Below are positions 12,901 to 24,179 of a stretch of 64,000 nt of DNA, piece after piece. Each line of letters starts with the position of its first letter. Within the stretch, counting starts at the first letter, position 1. This stretch comes from Halichondria panicea. Lineage: Eukaryota > Porifera > Demospongiae > Suberitida > Halichondriidae. The DNA lies in contig NC_087390.1 in assembly GCF_963675165.1 (NCBI RefSeq), positions 3,486,001 to 3,550,000 of the forward strand, written 5' to 3'. Both the position numbers and the translations under genes were made by a program. Below the pieces are notes generated by a model. It was not told where the DNA came from. It did no database searches and saw nothing but the letters and a program-made list of their open reading frames with translations.

Positions 12901-15073
12901 CACAACATACACATGACCAAACTACATTAAGATTACTAGCAATGTATTTTGCAAAAGGATGAGTAGATAAATAATATCCTGTGAGAGAGAAAGCAACGAA
13001 ATAACAGATAGTACGTGCATGAATGATGATTGTTATTTATAATCTTTAGAGCGCAAGCAAGATATACGGTAGTGTGTTTGTATAGCCTGCTCTATCTGCG
13101 CGACAGGTAAACTAATGTAGGTGCAGGTGACAGCTTTTATAGGCTTCTAGCCACGTTTTCTTTTGGATTTTTGACTCGTAAATAATAAAGCTTCATCTTA
13201 AGTTATGGTTAGTTTTGCTCACTTTTAAGGCGATTGCAGTCTTTTAGATTTGAGCATAGCAAATTTTAGCTATTTTACTTAGAAGTTAGCTGCACTAGAA
13301 CGCTAGCTATAGGTAGCTGCAAGAATAAGGGAGGAGATCAAGCTGCACTGTTTCAGGAGATCCTGCGCAGCAGGCCAATAATTATGGACTTTAAACTTTT
13401 GGTAACGATCATGGTCGACCATTTCCCACTATTTTGCAACATTCTTGTATTGCATTATTATGTGCTTACATGTAGCTTTATGATTATGGGCAGCTTTCCA
13501 CCAAAGCACTAGCTTTCATTATTGTTAGGAAGAACTTCCTCGTACTATTCGTACATTATGCACAGGGTACTCACATTATCTGGTGGTGATCCGTTGATGT
13601 CAGCAGGTGAGGGTATTCTCAGATCAGAATGGAAGACTGACAGATCAGTCACATTGAACCTCTCAGTCTAATGGGAAATAGAGAACCAATTATAATGGTG
13701 CATGCATGTACATGATGACATCTATTTATAAGATCTCCCTAACATCTGCCTTGCATGTACATGCAGTGCACAGAGAAACAAATAATTCTAATGAGCAAAC
13801 CGAACCTCTAAGAGCTGGCCGAGTTCCACCATCTGTCTAGGAAAGACTTCAACTACAAGCTTCTCTACCTGAAAAATGAACGCAGCAGAACATTACGATG
13901 GCTTGATTTAAAACCAGTCCATGAGAGTTCAGAAATAACACAAAATCTACCTGTTTGGTAAGATCTTGCTTGTACTTTTTTATCTGTGTGTTCACATAGT
14001 ATAGTACAAGTCAGTGACACACGATAAAAATTTCCCGTAATTGATGTATAATTACAGCACCACCATAATTTTAAGCGCCACGTCAACATCAGTATTAATT
14101 GTTGAGGGTCTAAAAAAAGCGCTTACCGTTGCTGTAATTATTTTTTTCTGGCTATATCTTTGATTTCCTTCACACGTCTGAATAGTTGTCTAGCCCATAG
14201 TCACTGAATGTTGTTCACGAATCTTGTCTTTCTTCTAATTACAGCGCCACTAAAAATAAATTATGATTTTCCAGTGGCGCACAAATAAAACCAGTTTGGT
14301 GCTTAGCAATAGAATGTAGCAGAGGCGTAGAAAGCAATTTTGCATTGGTCAGGCAAAAAAGGGGGCGAAGACGCCCTTGTTATTACTATGAACTTTGAAC
14401 TCAATCATAGATTGTGATGTCATCAGATTCTAAATAGTGCCAGTTTTTGTAGTAGCTACTATAAAAGCAGAATCATAGAATTTAGCTAAACGTAGACAAG
14501 AGACTACTGGTAGACTACATCTATAAAGACAAGCTAGAAATATTGGTCAGGCATTTGCCTGGGCTGCCCCCCCCCCTGCTCCTACACCACTGTGTAGAGT
14601 ACTAGTAGCTGTTTCCACGACGCTATAATAGATAAGTTTTTATGTACATGTAGAGCCTCTATTAAAGGCCGCGTTATAACTATTACTTAAGCGCCAGTAA
14701 AAATAATTCAGCCTTGGCGCTCAATTGGAGTAAAATAATTATTTCGTGAACTTGGCACTTGGCGCTTCTATTTATAGAGTGGCACTGTAATTAGAAGAGA
14801 AAGACGGTAGCTCTCAACGATGCAGCTCAGCTAGCAAGAAACTGAGCTAGACCACGCTCATTTTCTCTAAAATGTCTATACTCTATATGCACCACTATAA
14901 TTTAGGCGCTAGCTGGGCTGTACACCATTTTGGGGGTTCTAAAAGATGCACCACTTAGAAGTGGAATTAATTTTTTCTGGCACTGTAATTATATCAGTAT
15001 AGGGTACACTACAAAAGACAAAAGTTACCTCTTCATTCTCCTCAATGTTGTGAAATACTTCATAATACTCCAT
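9986..15073 (-). CDS. PSME3: Proteasome activator complex subunit 3 (PA28-gamma / REG-gamma)
   Basis: Twelve minus-strand exons, in order: 15073-15029, 13983-13951, 13868-13806, 13667-13575, 12897-12837, 12314-12268, 12100-12035, 11925-11857, 11575-11508, 11358-11304, 10432-10346, 10066-9986. Total 768 nt, 255 aa (human PSME3 is 254). Landmarks: start MEYYEVFHNIEENEE; loop with basic PPAKRKR (79-85), a likely nuclear signal; IPKIEDGNNFGVSIQ; RAKLVSKAAKYPH; DEKVF; the C-terminal activation helix IKNFEKIKQPRSSHA, ending NSLY (human ends ETLY). The C-terminal Tyr docks into 20S alpha pockets in the family. The product should be a nuclear heptameric activator of ubiquitin-independent proteolysis. 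All phases agree. The donor after 13806 (GTTCGG) is weak but keeps the frame. Convergent with PSMB3, stops 178 bp apart. Confidence 0.95.
10678..11123. mobile_element. Pogo/Tigger-like MITE with internal duplication
   Basis: Same ends (CAGTAGACTCTCGTTAATCC) and TA target as the copy at 8739-9065, but 446 bp against 327 bp because the segment ending GTGGCCGTACTTCAG is repeated. In PSME3 intron 11, between the exons at 10346-10432 and 11304-11358. Confidence 0.8.
12474..12825. mobile_element. MITE with CAGGGTGTCATACAGGGGGA ends
   Basis: Left end CAGGGTGTCATACAGGGGGA; right end reads TTCAAAATCCTGTGTGACAC then CCTG. A shorter relative occupies about 50249-50391. In PSME3 intron 5, next to the exon at 12837-12897. 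Confidence 0.75.
13050..13520 (+). mobile_element. Degenerate Family A copy
   Basis: Retains the AAGATATACGGTAGTGTGTT entry, TTTTATAGGCTTCTAGCCAC, the GGTCGACCATTTCCCAC block and the final CTAGCTTTCATT, but is clearly more diverged than the copies at 6661 and 23069. Confidence 0.65.
13984..15028. repeat. PSME3 intron 1 with repeated TAATTACAGCGCCA blocks
   Basis: Several copies, in both orientations, of a block around TAATTACAGCGCCACTAAAA (about 14050, 14235, 14690-14790, 14890-14995), related to 25031-25230. Around 14330-14580 there is a C-rich repeat. No exon recognised. Confidence 0.5.
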
Positions 15074-15359
15074 GGTAGACACGGTGAAGTAACAATCTCT
15101 CAGCTCTGTTTACTACTCGGTAGAAGCATACACAGAGTTTATAGAATTTGTATTGTTATCATGCACACGTGGGTGACCAATTTCCCATTTGATGCGCATA
15201 TCTGGGTGTGAGCAGTCACATGCCCTATATCTATGATGTCATTGAAGTTTGTTTCTTTCCAACTTGATCCTGTGAAGTTAGTTCATAAGACAACCGTCAC
15301 CTTACCGCGGTGCCCTAGACGTAGACAGTGTGGACTAGACTAGACTCTCGGCTGACAAA

Positions 15360-18300
15360 ATGTGGTGTGTCAAGATCGCTGTACTCGCTTGCTTAGCTGT
15401 GGGAGCGTTTGCTCAGAGCAGTGAGTCACTATAATAAAACTAGCTACGAGTTCTCTTTAATTAAAATAATGATTTGTCTCTACTGTGGCGATGTGTATAC
15501 TGTCGAAGTACATACTCCCTACAATAATTATGCATTGTAAAGTGGATAGTAGTGTATATGTACATGTTCATGTTTCTGGTGGTAACTACAGTCATGTACG
15601 TACATGCCACTTTAGGCACAGTTTGATGTAGCTACACACCTATACGCCTATGCACTAAAATCATTTTGGTTGAAACAAACAAGTAGTTACGGTGTACGTT
15701 TAAAGGTATGAAGGGCGTGGTTAAGTATCATGGAGATAGCGTAATCACTGTAAATGTTAATGGAAACTCGATCCCTTTTGTTTATCTTTTTTGTTGGGTT
15801 AAGGCTCTTCGTAATAGGACTAGCTAAACCAATCATAGTCACTCTTATGGTACTTAAGTCCTTGTATGCCTCTTGTGCAATTTATGACCCAGAAATGATC
15901 CACTATTGTTATTCCATTGTCCACACACGTGATGTTGTCGTACTTCCTCTGGTGTGCAGTATAATATAATATAATTATTGTAATTACTAAGATCAAGGGA
16001 TAATATTTCCCACCCTCCCACACAAACCAGTCACACTCTATCCTGTTACCTTAATTGTCTACTTGTATGACCATTGAGCGTGCCCTTTTGAATAGGCAAT
16101 GAAGGTAGGGTGTCTATAGCTACCAACTGTCTTGTAAAGGAATTTGTGTATTTGGCTGACGTTATTGGTGTTAATTGCTTTGCTATTGACACATAAAGAA
16201 GCTGTTATTGTTGGCCATTATTTTGTGTGGGTCTCAACAATGTACTGTTTATTGACGTGACAGCTGTCACTGTTGAGCGACAAGCTTATCAGCGTCAACC
16301 CCACGCCCACTTCCTCTCAGAGATGGGCCTGGTTGCTCATGCGCTAATCATTAGCCAGATACTGGTTAACGCACGCAGGATAACAACGCATGATTATGTT
16401 CAGTAAAACAATGACGTCACAACAAACGAAAGTGGATCGTGGATGGAAGGAAGTACAGTAGAACCTCGATTATCCGGACACCTTCGTTCCAGAAGCAGGC
16501 CGGATAAGTGAATTTGCCGGATAATCGAATAGATAAACCACGCCTTGATCCACCCACTTTATTGATGAACAGCAGTGCCACATGTTGTCTGTGCATGCAC
16601 AAAAGAAAAGCAGGCATGTCTCCATGGTAACAGCTGCAACGCGCATGCGCATTTGAGGGACACGCCCATTTTCTGAATTATGTAATCTGATTAAAAAGAA
16701 AACTGCCAAGCCGGATAATCGAGGTTCCGGATAATCGAGGGCCGGATAATCGAGGTTCTACTGTAGATAGAAATTCGATTGAAATCTAGCTCATCTGATT
16801 GCATTCAGCCACTTAACAATGTAGATGACAATCATCTGGATGGAGTGAAACCAGAGGAGGTTGGACACGCATCATCATGATGCCTTCAGTCATGTGATAA
16901 TTATAAACCTTTATAGAATTCCTTTGAGGTCAAAGGTAAGAATGTAAAAGCTTATCAGTGCAAGTAGGAGCTAGAGAACGCTAAAGAGAAACAGATCAAT
17001 GGTGCTCTGACCTCCTCTGCTCATATAGATCATAATCCTGTTAAACAAAAATTGGAAAAGTGTCCAAAAAATCTAAATACTAGTCTAGATCCATCTTGGA
17101 ATCTTTTCAGCAGTGTAGGGAAGGTGAGAGGGCGGTGGGAATGCTCCTAGACCACTTCTGGCTACTTGCAGTGTCTCTGTACAGTCTACAAAACAGTGGA
17201 GCATCGAGGTGCCTAATGGTGCCTAATCCGCCATTTTAATTAGATTCTTATGAGCGCACGTGATAAAACCTGACGGTAAATGACGCGCGTCCAACCTCCT
17301 CTGGAGTGAAACTGGCCTATATGGACAGGCCACACCCACATAATACAAAACCTTGGGGAAAGTCTACAAAATGTACATGTATAGACTCTATCAAAAAGAA
17401 AATAGGGGTATAATTATGTCTGTATATTCATTCAGGATATTTTTCTGTAGTTTGTGAGGGAAAATATCCAATAATTTGCGCATACGCAAACAGTCAGTAG
17501 CAGGCCTCCTTTCCTTCATTCAAGGCCTGTGTACAAGCTTACATGTACAAGTTGTATGTGCATTTGGTGTGTTTGCATGCGTTACTGTACCGATGATTTA
17601 TCTTACAGCAACTGTTATGCCGTCTATTGATCCTGTCACCTTTTGTGGACGAAACAACGGTTCTGATTGCGAACGTTGTATCAGTGCTAGACAACCTGTG
17701 AGTTGCAAGTACATGTAATAATCCGGATAATCGAAGTTCTACTGTAGCACTGTTGTGTATGACGTGTGATATCAAACAGCTTCACTGTGTGTAGTTTATC
17801 TTCATCTACTATCATCATCCATAGAGTCCCACCAACCCGGCTCTCGAGACTGTCTGCTTTTACTGTGCAGCCAATCAGCAGTGTCAGCCCTTCACTGAGA
17901 ACACTGTGTTCCCCTTTAATGGCCTCCCCTGTCCCAATCTGGAGTACAATGTTGGCACTTGCGCATGTGAGTAGTAAATGAAACTTTTGGATTCTACATA
18001 CAGTCTGTCATGGTGCCTTCATAAACTAGTCTCATGCATGTAAAAATTCAATACCGTATATCTTCTAATTAATTTTATCGGACAGCAAAAAATAATTATT
18101 TTGGAAATTGTCCGGGTATAAATGGAACAGATTTTTATAGAGCATGCGAAGTGTCCGGAATAATTAGCAGCTGCATGCGAGCTAGCTAAGTTTAATAGAA
18201 AAGTGTGCGACTAAATAGTTGCACTAGCTATCTAAAACTAGCTACTCAAAGCTATCTAACTGTAGCACTCTAAGTCTTACTTGCCGTCTATGAATGTAAA

Positions 18301-20341
18301 TCAACTTTTCAAGGTAGTGTCCTGATATTTAGAACAAATGTAATATTAAAGCACTGGAGTGTCCGTTGTATTAGAACAACGAAAATTGCGCATAATAGTG
18401 TCCGGGGTAATTAAAAGTGTCTGATAAATTAGAAGATATACGGTCCATCGTACTGTATTTCCAATTTTGTGCTACTGAACCTCACAAGTTAAACATTACG
18501 TTTTCCCTTTTGTGTTGCAGTGACTGCCCTGATCATTGCAGTATTGATTGGTCTAATGCTTTTGCTGATTGTGGTCATGATCACTTGCGTCTGCTGTTGT
18601 TGCTGCATTTGGTGTGCTCAGAGGAGAAAGAGGTATGTACATGTACATGTACATGAAACCTGCGTGGGTACAGTGGTCATATCCAGTGAGCATGTAGAGT
18701 AGAGTACTTGTGTACACTAGACTGATCATAGTTACTAAATAATTTATTCTCTTATTTTTTGGAGCTTAGTAATGTACGTACGTGCATGTACATCTTCATA
18801 CAGCTTTGCAGCATGACAATGTGTTAGCCTCCTTCACAAGGCCTCAACAAGGAGGCCTGCTACTGACTGCTAGTGCATGTGCAAAATTATTGGACAATTT
18901 CCCCGTAAAGTTTCCCATTAAACAGAAATTTACCAGAAAAATGTCCTGAATAAGTATACAGACAAAGAATACAAATATTAAAGTCATACACAGAGCTATA
19001 TAGCTAGCTAGCTAGAGACAGAGCTGTACGTTTGGTTGCAGCAGCTATTTCTTTCTGATAGAGTCTACACAAGGTTAGTAGCAGATGGGCGTGGCCTGTC
19101 CATATAGGCTATTGTCATCCACACTGTTGCAGGCTGTGAGTCTTTTGTTAACGTAGCAGGCTAAGGCTAGCTATTAGAAATGCTATCAGATAGGCTAGAA
19201 ACCTTCACAATCGAACTTCTATCTACTTTCTTCAATCCACTTCCGTTTGTTGTGACGTCATTGTTTTACTGAGCATTATATGATGTTATCCAGTTTCTGG
19301 GGAATAGGTAGCGCATGCGCAAACAGTCGATACCAGGCCCATCTTCAGTGCGGCCTGGAATCAAGGCTAGACAATGTGTATGAAAAACATGTTTTACTAT
19401 AGGGCTAGGATGATTGAGGACCACCGTTACGTGGAAGAGAAGGAGGGAATCAGGAATAGAGCTACTGATAGGTACACAATGTAGCTACATGTACATGTAT
19501 AATTGTAACATGTAGTAGTTAATTCCTGATCTTGAAAGCTGAATAGCACCACAGGTGCTGATGCCTCAGTGGAGGTGTCAAAGCTATATAACATAGCTAC
19601 ATAACATAAAGCACATCATTATATCATGATGAACATTTTTGCATTAATTGTGCTGCAGAGAAACTCAAGGAGTGGGTAATCGTCAACTATGATTTTTGTT
19701 AGAAACAATCGATGCCAAAAGTTCAAGTCTAAAATTAATGGCTGCATCAGCCTTGCGGCTCTTTCTTCACTGTTGCAGCTACCAATGCTAGCGTTGTAGT
19801 GCAGAGCTAACTATAAGTATGGTAGCAACACTCTTAAGGACAAGTTTTCTACGTGCTCTTCTGAAAAGGCTGCAATGGCATAACTCGAGAACGAAGCATT
19901 ATTTTCGAGAAAACATGTCTAGAAGCCTATAGAAACTCTTAGTTGAACTCCATTGATCCTTGAGCAGCTGTAGCAGTCTACGCACACGGACGGACAGACT
20001 GTTTACACAGACACACACACAAACACACTACCGTATACCTCGCTTGCGCATGTGCACCGAGGCATACAAATCAATACATGTTTTTACATGGCTGGCTTAG
20101 TGTTTAAACCATGTACGTGTGTAGTGTTTTACATGTAGTCACAAGTGAATGCCTGAAATCAATCTGAACAATGCCACCATTCAAGCATGTAATGTTAAGT
20201 CCTATTTTATATCATGTAGCTGCTACCTGTACAGTAATATGTACATGTAAGAACCAACAAACTTGTGTTGAAATATTGTGTTTCTTGCTCTCAGGCGGCA
20301 AGAGAGAAAAGCCAAAACTGACGAGATTCGTCGTAAATATG
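15360..20341 (+). CDS. PTTG1IP: PTTG1IP-like single-pass membrane protein with PSI-type Cys domain (3' end unresolved)
   Basis: Exons 15360-15420, 17609-17697, 17825-17966, 18521-18632, 19403-19471, 20295-20341 join in phase. Order: a signal peptide (MWCVKIAVLACLAVGAFAQS), a Cys-rich PSI-like segment (FCGRNNGSDCERCISARQP, then ETVCFYCAANQQC), a transmembrane helix starting LTALIIAVLIGLMLLLIVVM, a juxtamembrane run of cysteines, and a charged tail with RQERKAKTDEIRRKYG. That tail matches the TKHDEIRKKYG end of PTTG1IP as I recall it. In vertebrates this protein binds securin and traffics between membrane and nucleus; whether that holds here is unknown. The family normally continues for about 15 residues (an NPYxRF-type end). 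I found no phase-1 exon for that between 20342 and 21388, so it is missed, diverged or lost. Introns are full of transposons. Confidence 0.85.
16456..16763. mobile_element. Tigger/pogo-type MITE (CAGTAGAACCTCGATTATCC)
   Basis: Near-perfect inverted ends CAGTAGAACCTCGATTATCC / GGATAATCGAGGTTCTACTG with TA on both sides, the classical Tigger end sequence. It interrupts an older TAGCCTC/GCGCATGCGC-type element. A broken right end of the same family sits at 17719-17745, just after PTTG1IP exon 2. Confidence 0.85.
16854..17302. mobile_element. Element with GAGGAGGTTGGACACGC ends, nested in PTTG1IP intron 1
   Basis: Opens GAGGAGGTTGGACACGC and closes with the inverted GCGCGTCCAACCTCCTC. One such end also occurs near 48411. 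No coding frame. Confidence 0.6.
18053..18443. mobile_element. MITE with ACCGTATATCTTCTAATTAA ends
   Basis: The left end ACCGTATATCTTCTAATTAA is mirrored by AAATTAGAAGATATACGGT at the right end. About 390 bp in PTTG1IP intron 3. No frame. Confidence 0.8.
18825..19369. mobile_element. MULE-like MITE with 10 bp target duplication
   Basis: Begins TAGCCTCCTTCACAAGGCCT and ends GGCCTGGAATCAAGGCTA. It is flanked by a perfect GACAATGTGT duplication (18815-18824 and 19370-19379). A 9-10 bp duplication is typical of Mutator-like elements. Contains the GCGCATGCGC block shared with 59500-59520. In PTTG1IP intron 4. Confidence 0.85.
19545..20066 (-). mobile_element. Family A copy (inverted)
   Basis: Starts AGCACCACAGGTGCTGATGC and ends in the TACCTCGCTTGCGCATGTGC / ACCGAGGCATA terminus. 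In PTTG1IP intron 5. Confidence 0.8.
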
Positions 20342-21388
20342 GTGAGTGTAGTATGGTGTTGTTATCTCACTGATAAGGTTTGGTATAATCTTAATTGGCA
20401 TGTTTTTTCCTGGGTGTATAATTATGTATATCCCTTATAATAATTATTTATGTGGCATGCTATATTTCTCACCACAATGCCTTGTTACTGGAATCGTCAC
20501 TTTCTCTCTCGTCCATGTTCCATTACTGATCTACCATGAGGCCTGGACACTGACAATTCTCAAGATGGCCATTACAAGCGACTTGATTCTTAAACTGCGT
20601 GTGTTTTTATATACAAGTACAGTAGCTTACTTCATTAGCTTGCTATACAAGCTTATTCCATACGTTCCATGTGTTTTCTAACTTTAGCATAATTTATTAT
20701 TATGACTGGCTAGCTTTGTCTCTAACCGTACCAGTACATGTAGTTGTTCAAGCTGTGTTAAAAAAAACCCATTCAATTATGTGAACTTGCATACTTCAAT
20801 GTACAATGTTGTTATGAATAATTTTCTGCTGACACACACACAATCGTCAATAGCTATTAAGCATCATAGGTCATCAAAGAAACACCTTGAGTTTTATAGC
20901 TGTTCTTAATGGTTTGACCTACTGTCACCAAGAACAACTGTTACTGTTAGAAAGTAACCTACACTTACATGTATACCGTAATACCCATAAAATAACGTAT
21001 ACCATAATTTTTATAGCACGAAATTTTCGAGGGGCTTAATTTTCGCTGATTTTGTGGGTTAAGAATTCTACACGAAAATTAAGTCTACGAAAATTGTTCT
21101 TTAATTAGAATTACCTGCTACCTGCTATTATGCAAATATTTAAAGGCGTGGCTTCCGGTAAGCAGTCATTCCGCGAACATTGTGCAACGAAATGGCTTTT
21201 AGAGGCCAATCCATGAAATATAAGTGTGCCTCGAAAAGTTCGCGCTATACGGTATATAAAATGTTGAAATAGTTGTGACACTCGTTTTATACTTCGATCA
21301 GTCAGTAATAATAATACAACAATAGCATGTATTCATGCACTCCTGATAACAATGACATAACTTATATAACAGTATCTAAATTGTCATG
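20342..21388. other. PTTG1IP 3' region and spacer
   Basis: Should hold the last PTTG1IP exon and UTR, but none was identified. A MITE-1 copy (GCACGAAATTTTCGAGGGGC ... CGCGCTATACGG) occupies about 21000-21254. Otherwise AT-rich and featureless. Confidence 0.4.
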
Positions 21389-22165
21389 CTAGATCAATTC
21401 GTATAGATCCAGACGTCGTGAAACACCGTGACCATCTTTATCAAACTCAACCATTACTTGCTGCATTTTTGTATCGTTCACCAACCAGTTAACAACCCAT
21501 TTAACAGGAGAATTGGTACCCAGTGTTTTTGGGCAACTGATGGAAATGCCATCAGGATAATAAAATGAAGTATTACCTTCCCAACCCCATTTGAATTGAG
21601 ATTGCTCAGGCGCGGAAGCCTTTTGATGCGAGCTCTCCGGCTCCGTTGTGGTGTATGTTTCTTTCCAGTTGCCTCTAAAATCTCGCTTAAGAACTTGCTT
21701 GGTTTCAGTAGACCACTGTTGACTCGGAAAGCCTGTCGAATCTTCTCGAATGATTGACATTCGCACTAAATCACTGCTATTGTAAACAATGATGGCAGCA
21801 AGTCGCAAATTTTCGTGAATAAAAAAAATTTCAGCACAAGGCATCTCTATATCGGGGAAAGCTTTGGTTGATTGGTACACAGCATGACCAGTTTCGAAGA
21901 CCTTGAAAACCCTATCCCTGCCTTGGATTCCATAAGGTGAACTAGCATCGTATCTTGAGGTCCATGTTTTCTCCACAATATTGTCTTCAGAATAGAAGTA
22001 CCGATTTGTTTGAAACATCTCAGTCTGCTCGGAATTTGTCGTCTTGAAATTCCTTTGGCTCCTGTAAGACTCTGTTACTTCTCCTTGAGGTGAATACTTT
22101 GTCCATAGCCCATGCCAATCTTTGCAGTGATAATAAACCAGTCTCTTCCAGTTCTGCTCTGCCAT
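21389..22165 (-). CDS. DUF3598-like protein, intronless, copy 1 (cyanobacterial type)
   Basis: Single-exon frame of 258 aa from MAEQNWKRLVYYHCKDWHGL to RRLDLYELI. Features in order: WHGLWTKYSPQGEVTESY near the start; a RNFKTTN..QTEM..TNRYFYSEDN segment; VEKTW; FETGHA; a central IREDSTGFPSQQWSTETK; WGWEGNTSFYYPDGISISCP; and a C-terminal NWLVNDTKMQQVMVEFDKDG. From memory this matches the DUF3598 family of cyanobacteria and some plastid-bearing eukaryotes, probably a lipocalin-like beta barrel. No biochemical role is established. There is no signal peptide or membrane helix, so it is probably cytosolic. It diverges from copy 2 at 24180 and is about 8 residues shorter. Absence of introns among intron-rich neighbours suggests horizontal origin or retrocopying. 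Family call moderately firm; function unknown. Confidence 0.72.
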   Translation of the reverse strand: MAEQNWKRLVYYHCKDWHGLWTKYSPQGEVTESYRSQRNFKTTNSEQTEMFQTNRYFYSEDNIVEKTWTSRYDASSPYGIQGRDRVFKVFETGHAVYQSTKAFPDIEMPCAEIFFIHENLRLAAIIVYNSSDLVRMSIIREDSTGFPSQQWSTETKQVLKRDFRGNWKETYTTTEPESSHQKASAPEQSQFKWGWEGNTSFYYPDGISISCPKTLGTNSPVKWVVNWLVNDTKMQQVMVEFDKDGHGVSRRLDLYELI

Positions 22166-23068
22166 TCCAGGTGTGCAAAAAAGTTCAGACTAAAGCTCCC
22201 TCCTCCAGATATATCTAGTCTCGCACCATGCAGCCCAATGTTATCGACCTAGCGTTCAAATAGAAAATATTCGGAGATGGATGGTGCGATTATAGAGTAT
22301 TAAGTGTTTTGTGGTAAGTCGATCTTTACTAATATGATTTGGGGTAAACGGAGGTAGCCGGAGTCGAGGGTGCTGCATAAAGCAGGCTGGAGAAACCCAA
22401 TGAGTAAACTAATTAAGGTCAATTGGTTCCAGCCTGCTCTGTGCAGCCCAACCCCTCCCTAGCCCTACAGGCTACACTCTCCAGTTTACCATTAATGAAA
22501 TTAAATCGTATTCGTATAAAAGGTCGACTCTTTTTATAACATTTACTCCGACTGCTGTTTATATAAAAGATCGACTGTTTTAAGATAGACTGTAAACATT
22601 AACCGATTTTTAGAACTGTATGAAACGAGTGTTGCAAGCGCACGCTTGCCAATGCCTCTCGCCATGTTTTTGTTTTCACTCAAAAGTATTTAGAGTGTTA
22701 TAGAAGAGGTAAATAATTTGCAATGTGCTTTGATTGTTTCACAAGAAAGGGGTATACTGATTGCCTTAAAAATGGCCTCTACTATCTATGGTTTAACTGG
22801 CGTTAAACAGCATGAATCAACTTCTTTTTCTTGGGGTCCTGGTATACGTACCTGCATGTAAGCCACAAAACAAATGAGACTAGATAACAATAGATACATG
22901 TACACAAGTCTTTTCTTCTCAGTATTAGATACACACTTTTTGCTTTTTTATATACTATACTGTCTGTGCTCAAATTACCAGTACTGCATGTCGGATGGAC
23001 TGTGCATGTGTATACCTGTGCTCAACACTGCATGTATTAGGAACATCAATTCATCACAAATCATACGA

Positions 23069-23666
23069 TTATGCCTCGGTGCGCATGCACAAGCGAGGTA
23101 TACGGTAGTATGTTTGTGTGTCTGTGTGACAGTGTGTGTGTGTGTAGACCGCTACAGCTGCTCAAGGATGAATCAAGTGCAAGTAAGAATTTCTATAGGC
23201 TTCTAGTCATGTTTACTTTTATTTTAAATCGTGGATTTGCAAATTAATGCTTCGTTCTCGAGTTATGCCTAGTTTTGCTTACTTGGAATGCCATTGCAGC
23301 CTTTTCAGAAAAGTCCGTAGCAAAACTTGTTCACTGAGTGTTACTACTCTACTTAGTTGTTAGCTCTGCACTAGAACGCTAGCTATTTGTAGCTGCAAGA
23401 GTGAGCAGAGAGCTGCAAGGCCGTGCGTCAGCAAGGCCTTGCAGCCATTAATTTTAGACTTGAATTTTTGCATCGATCGTTTTTAGACTTGACTTTTTGC
23501 ATCGATCGTTTTTACAATCATGGTTGATCATTACCTACTATTCGGTTGATTGCATGCAGCAAAATTCATCATAATCAATGTGTGTATAAAAGCTAGCTAT
23601 TAGTAGTTTTATGTTATGTAGCTTTGGCACCTCCACCGAGGCATCAGCACCCGCGGTGCTTTCATT
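23069..23666 (+). mobile_element. Family A copy with a local duplication
   Basis: Same ends as the copy at 6661. The block TAGACTTGAATTTTTGCATC is tandemly repeated once (about 23455-23515), lengthening the element to about 600 bp. Confidence 0.8.
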
Positions 23667-23956
23667 ATACTGGTTTTACTAATAATTATGCCCACACATT
23701 CCAAAATGGATAATTATATTATATATAAGTATATATATAGATCGGTCATAATGCACCCACCAGTAAAAATTGCATGGATTGGCCGGGAAAACATGGACAA
23801 CTACCGGTACATGCATATGAATGACGTTGTAACGGATTAGAGTTATGCTCTCGTCTGATTTCTTGTTTCCACGCTTTTTGGTGGCTCCACTGGCCAATCC
23901 TAGCAATTTTTCACATTGCAAATGTTTTTCTAGTCCGAGTTCTAGTCGGATTCAAT

Positions 23957-24004
23957 CTATGATCGTACCACAGATACTATAAATTTATAGTATCTATGAT
24001 CGTA
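23957..24004. repeat. Palindrome centred on ATAAATTTATAG
   Basis: TATGATCGTACCACAGATAC followed by the inverse of itself, almost no spacer. It lies about 175 bp upstream of DUF3598 copy 2. Confidence 0.7.
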
Positions 24005-24021
24005 TTAGGTATGTGTGTACT

Positions 24022-24135
24022 GTCCACTAGCGAAAGTCAACTCCCTACTAGCGAAGCGAAGGTCACAACTCTCTCTACTAGCGTGCGAAGGTCAATCGTA
24101 CTCTGTCCACTAGCGAAGGTCAATCGTGAACTCTC
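24022..24135. repeat. Degenerate tandem repeats CCACTAGCGAAGGTCAA
   Basis: Four to five imperfect units of about 25-35 bp built on ACTAGCGAAGGTCAATCG. They end 45 bp before the start of DUF3598 copy 2, so they fall in its 5' UTR or core promoter. Confidence 0.75.
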
Positions 24136-24179
24136 TGGGCGCGGCCACCGTAACTTTTTATAAGTACATGATGATGTCG

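Larger units (their letters stand above)
22166..24179. other. Spacer between the two divergent DUF3598-like genes
   Basis: Contains both promoters, a stretch at 22640-22930 repeated at about 43680-44010 (GCGAGAGGCATT / AAGCCACAAAACA), a full Family A copy, a palindrome and a short tandem repeat array next to copy 2. No gene recognised. Confidence 0.5.
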
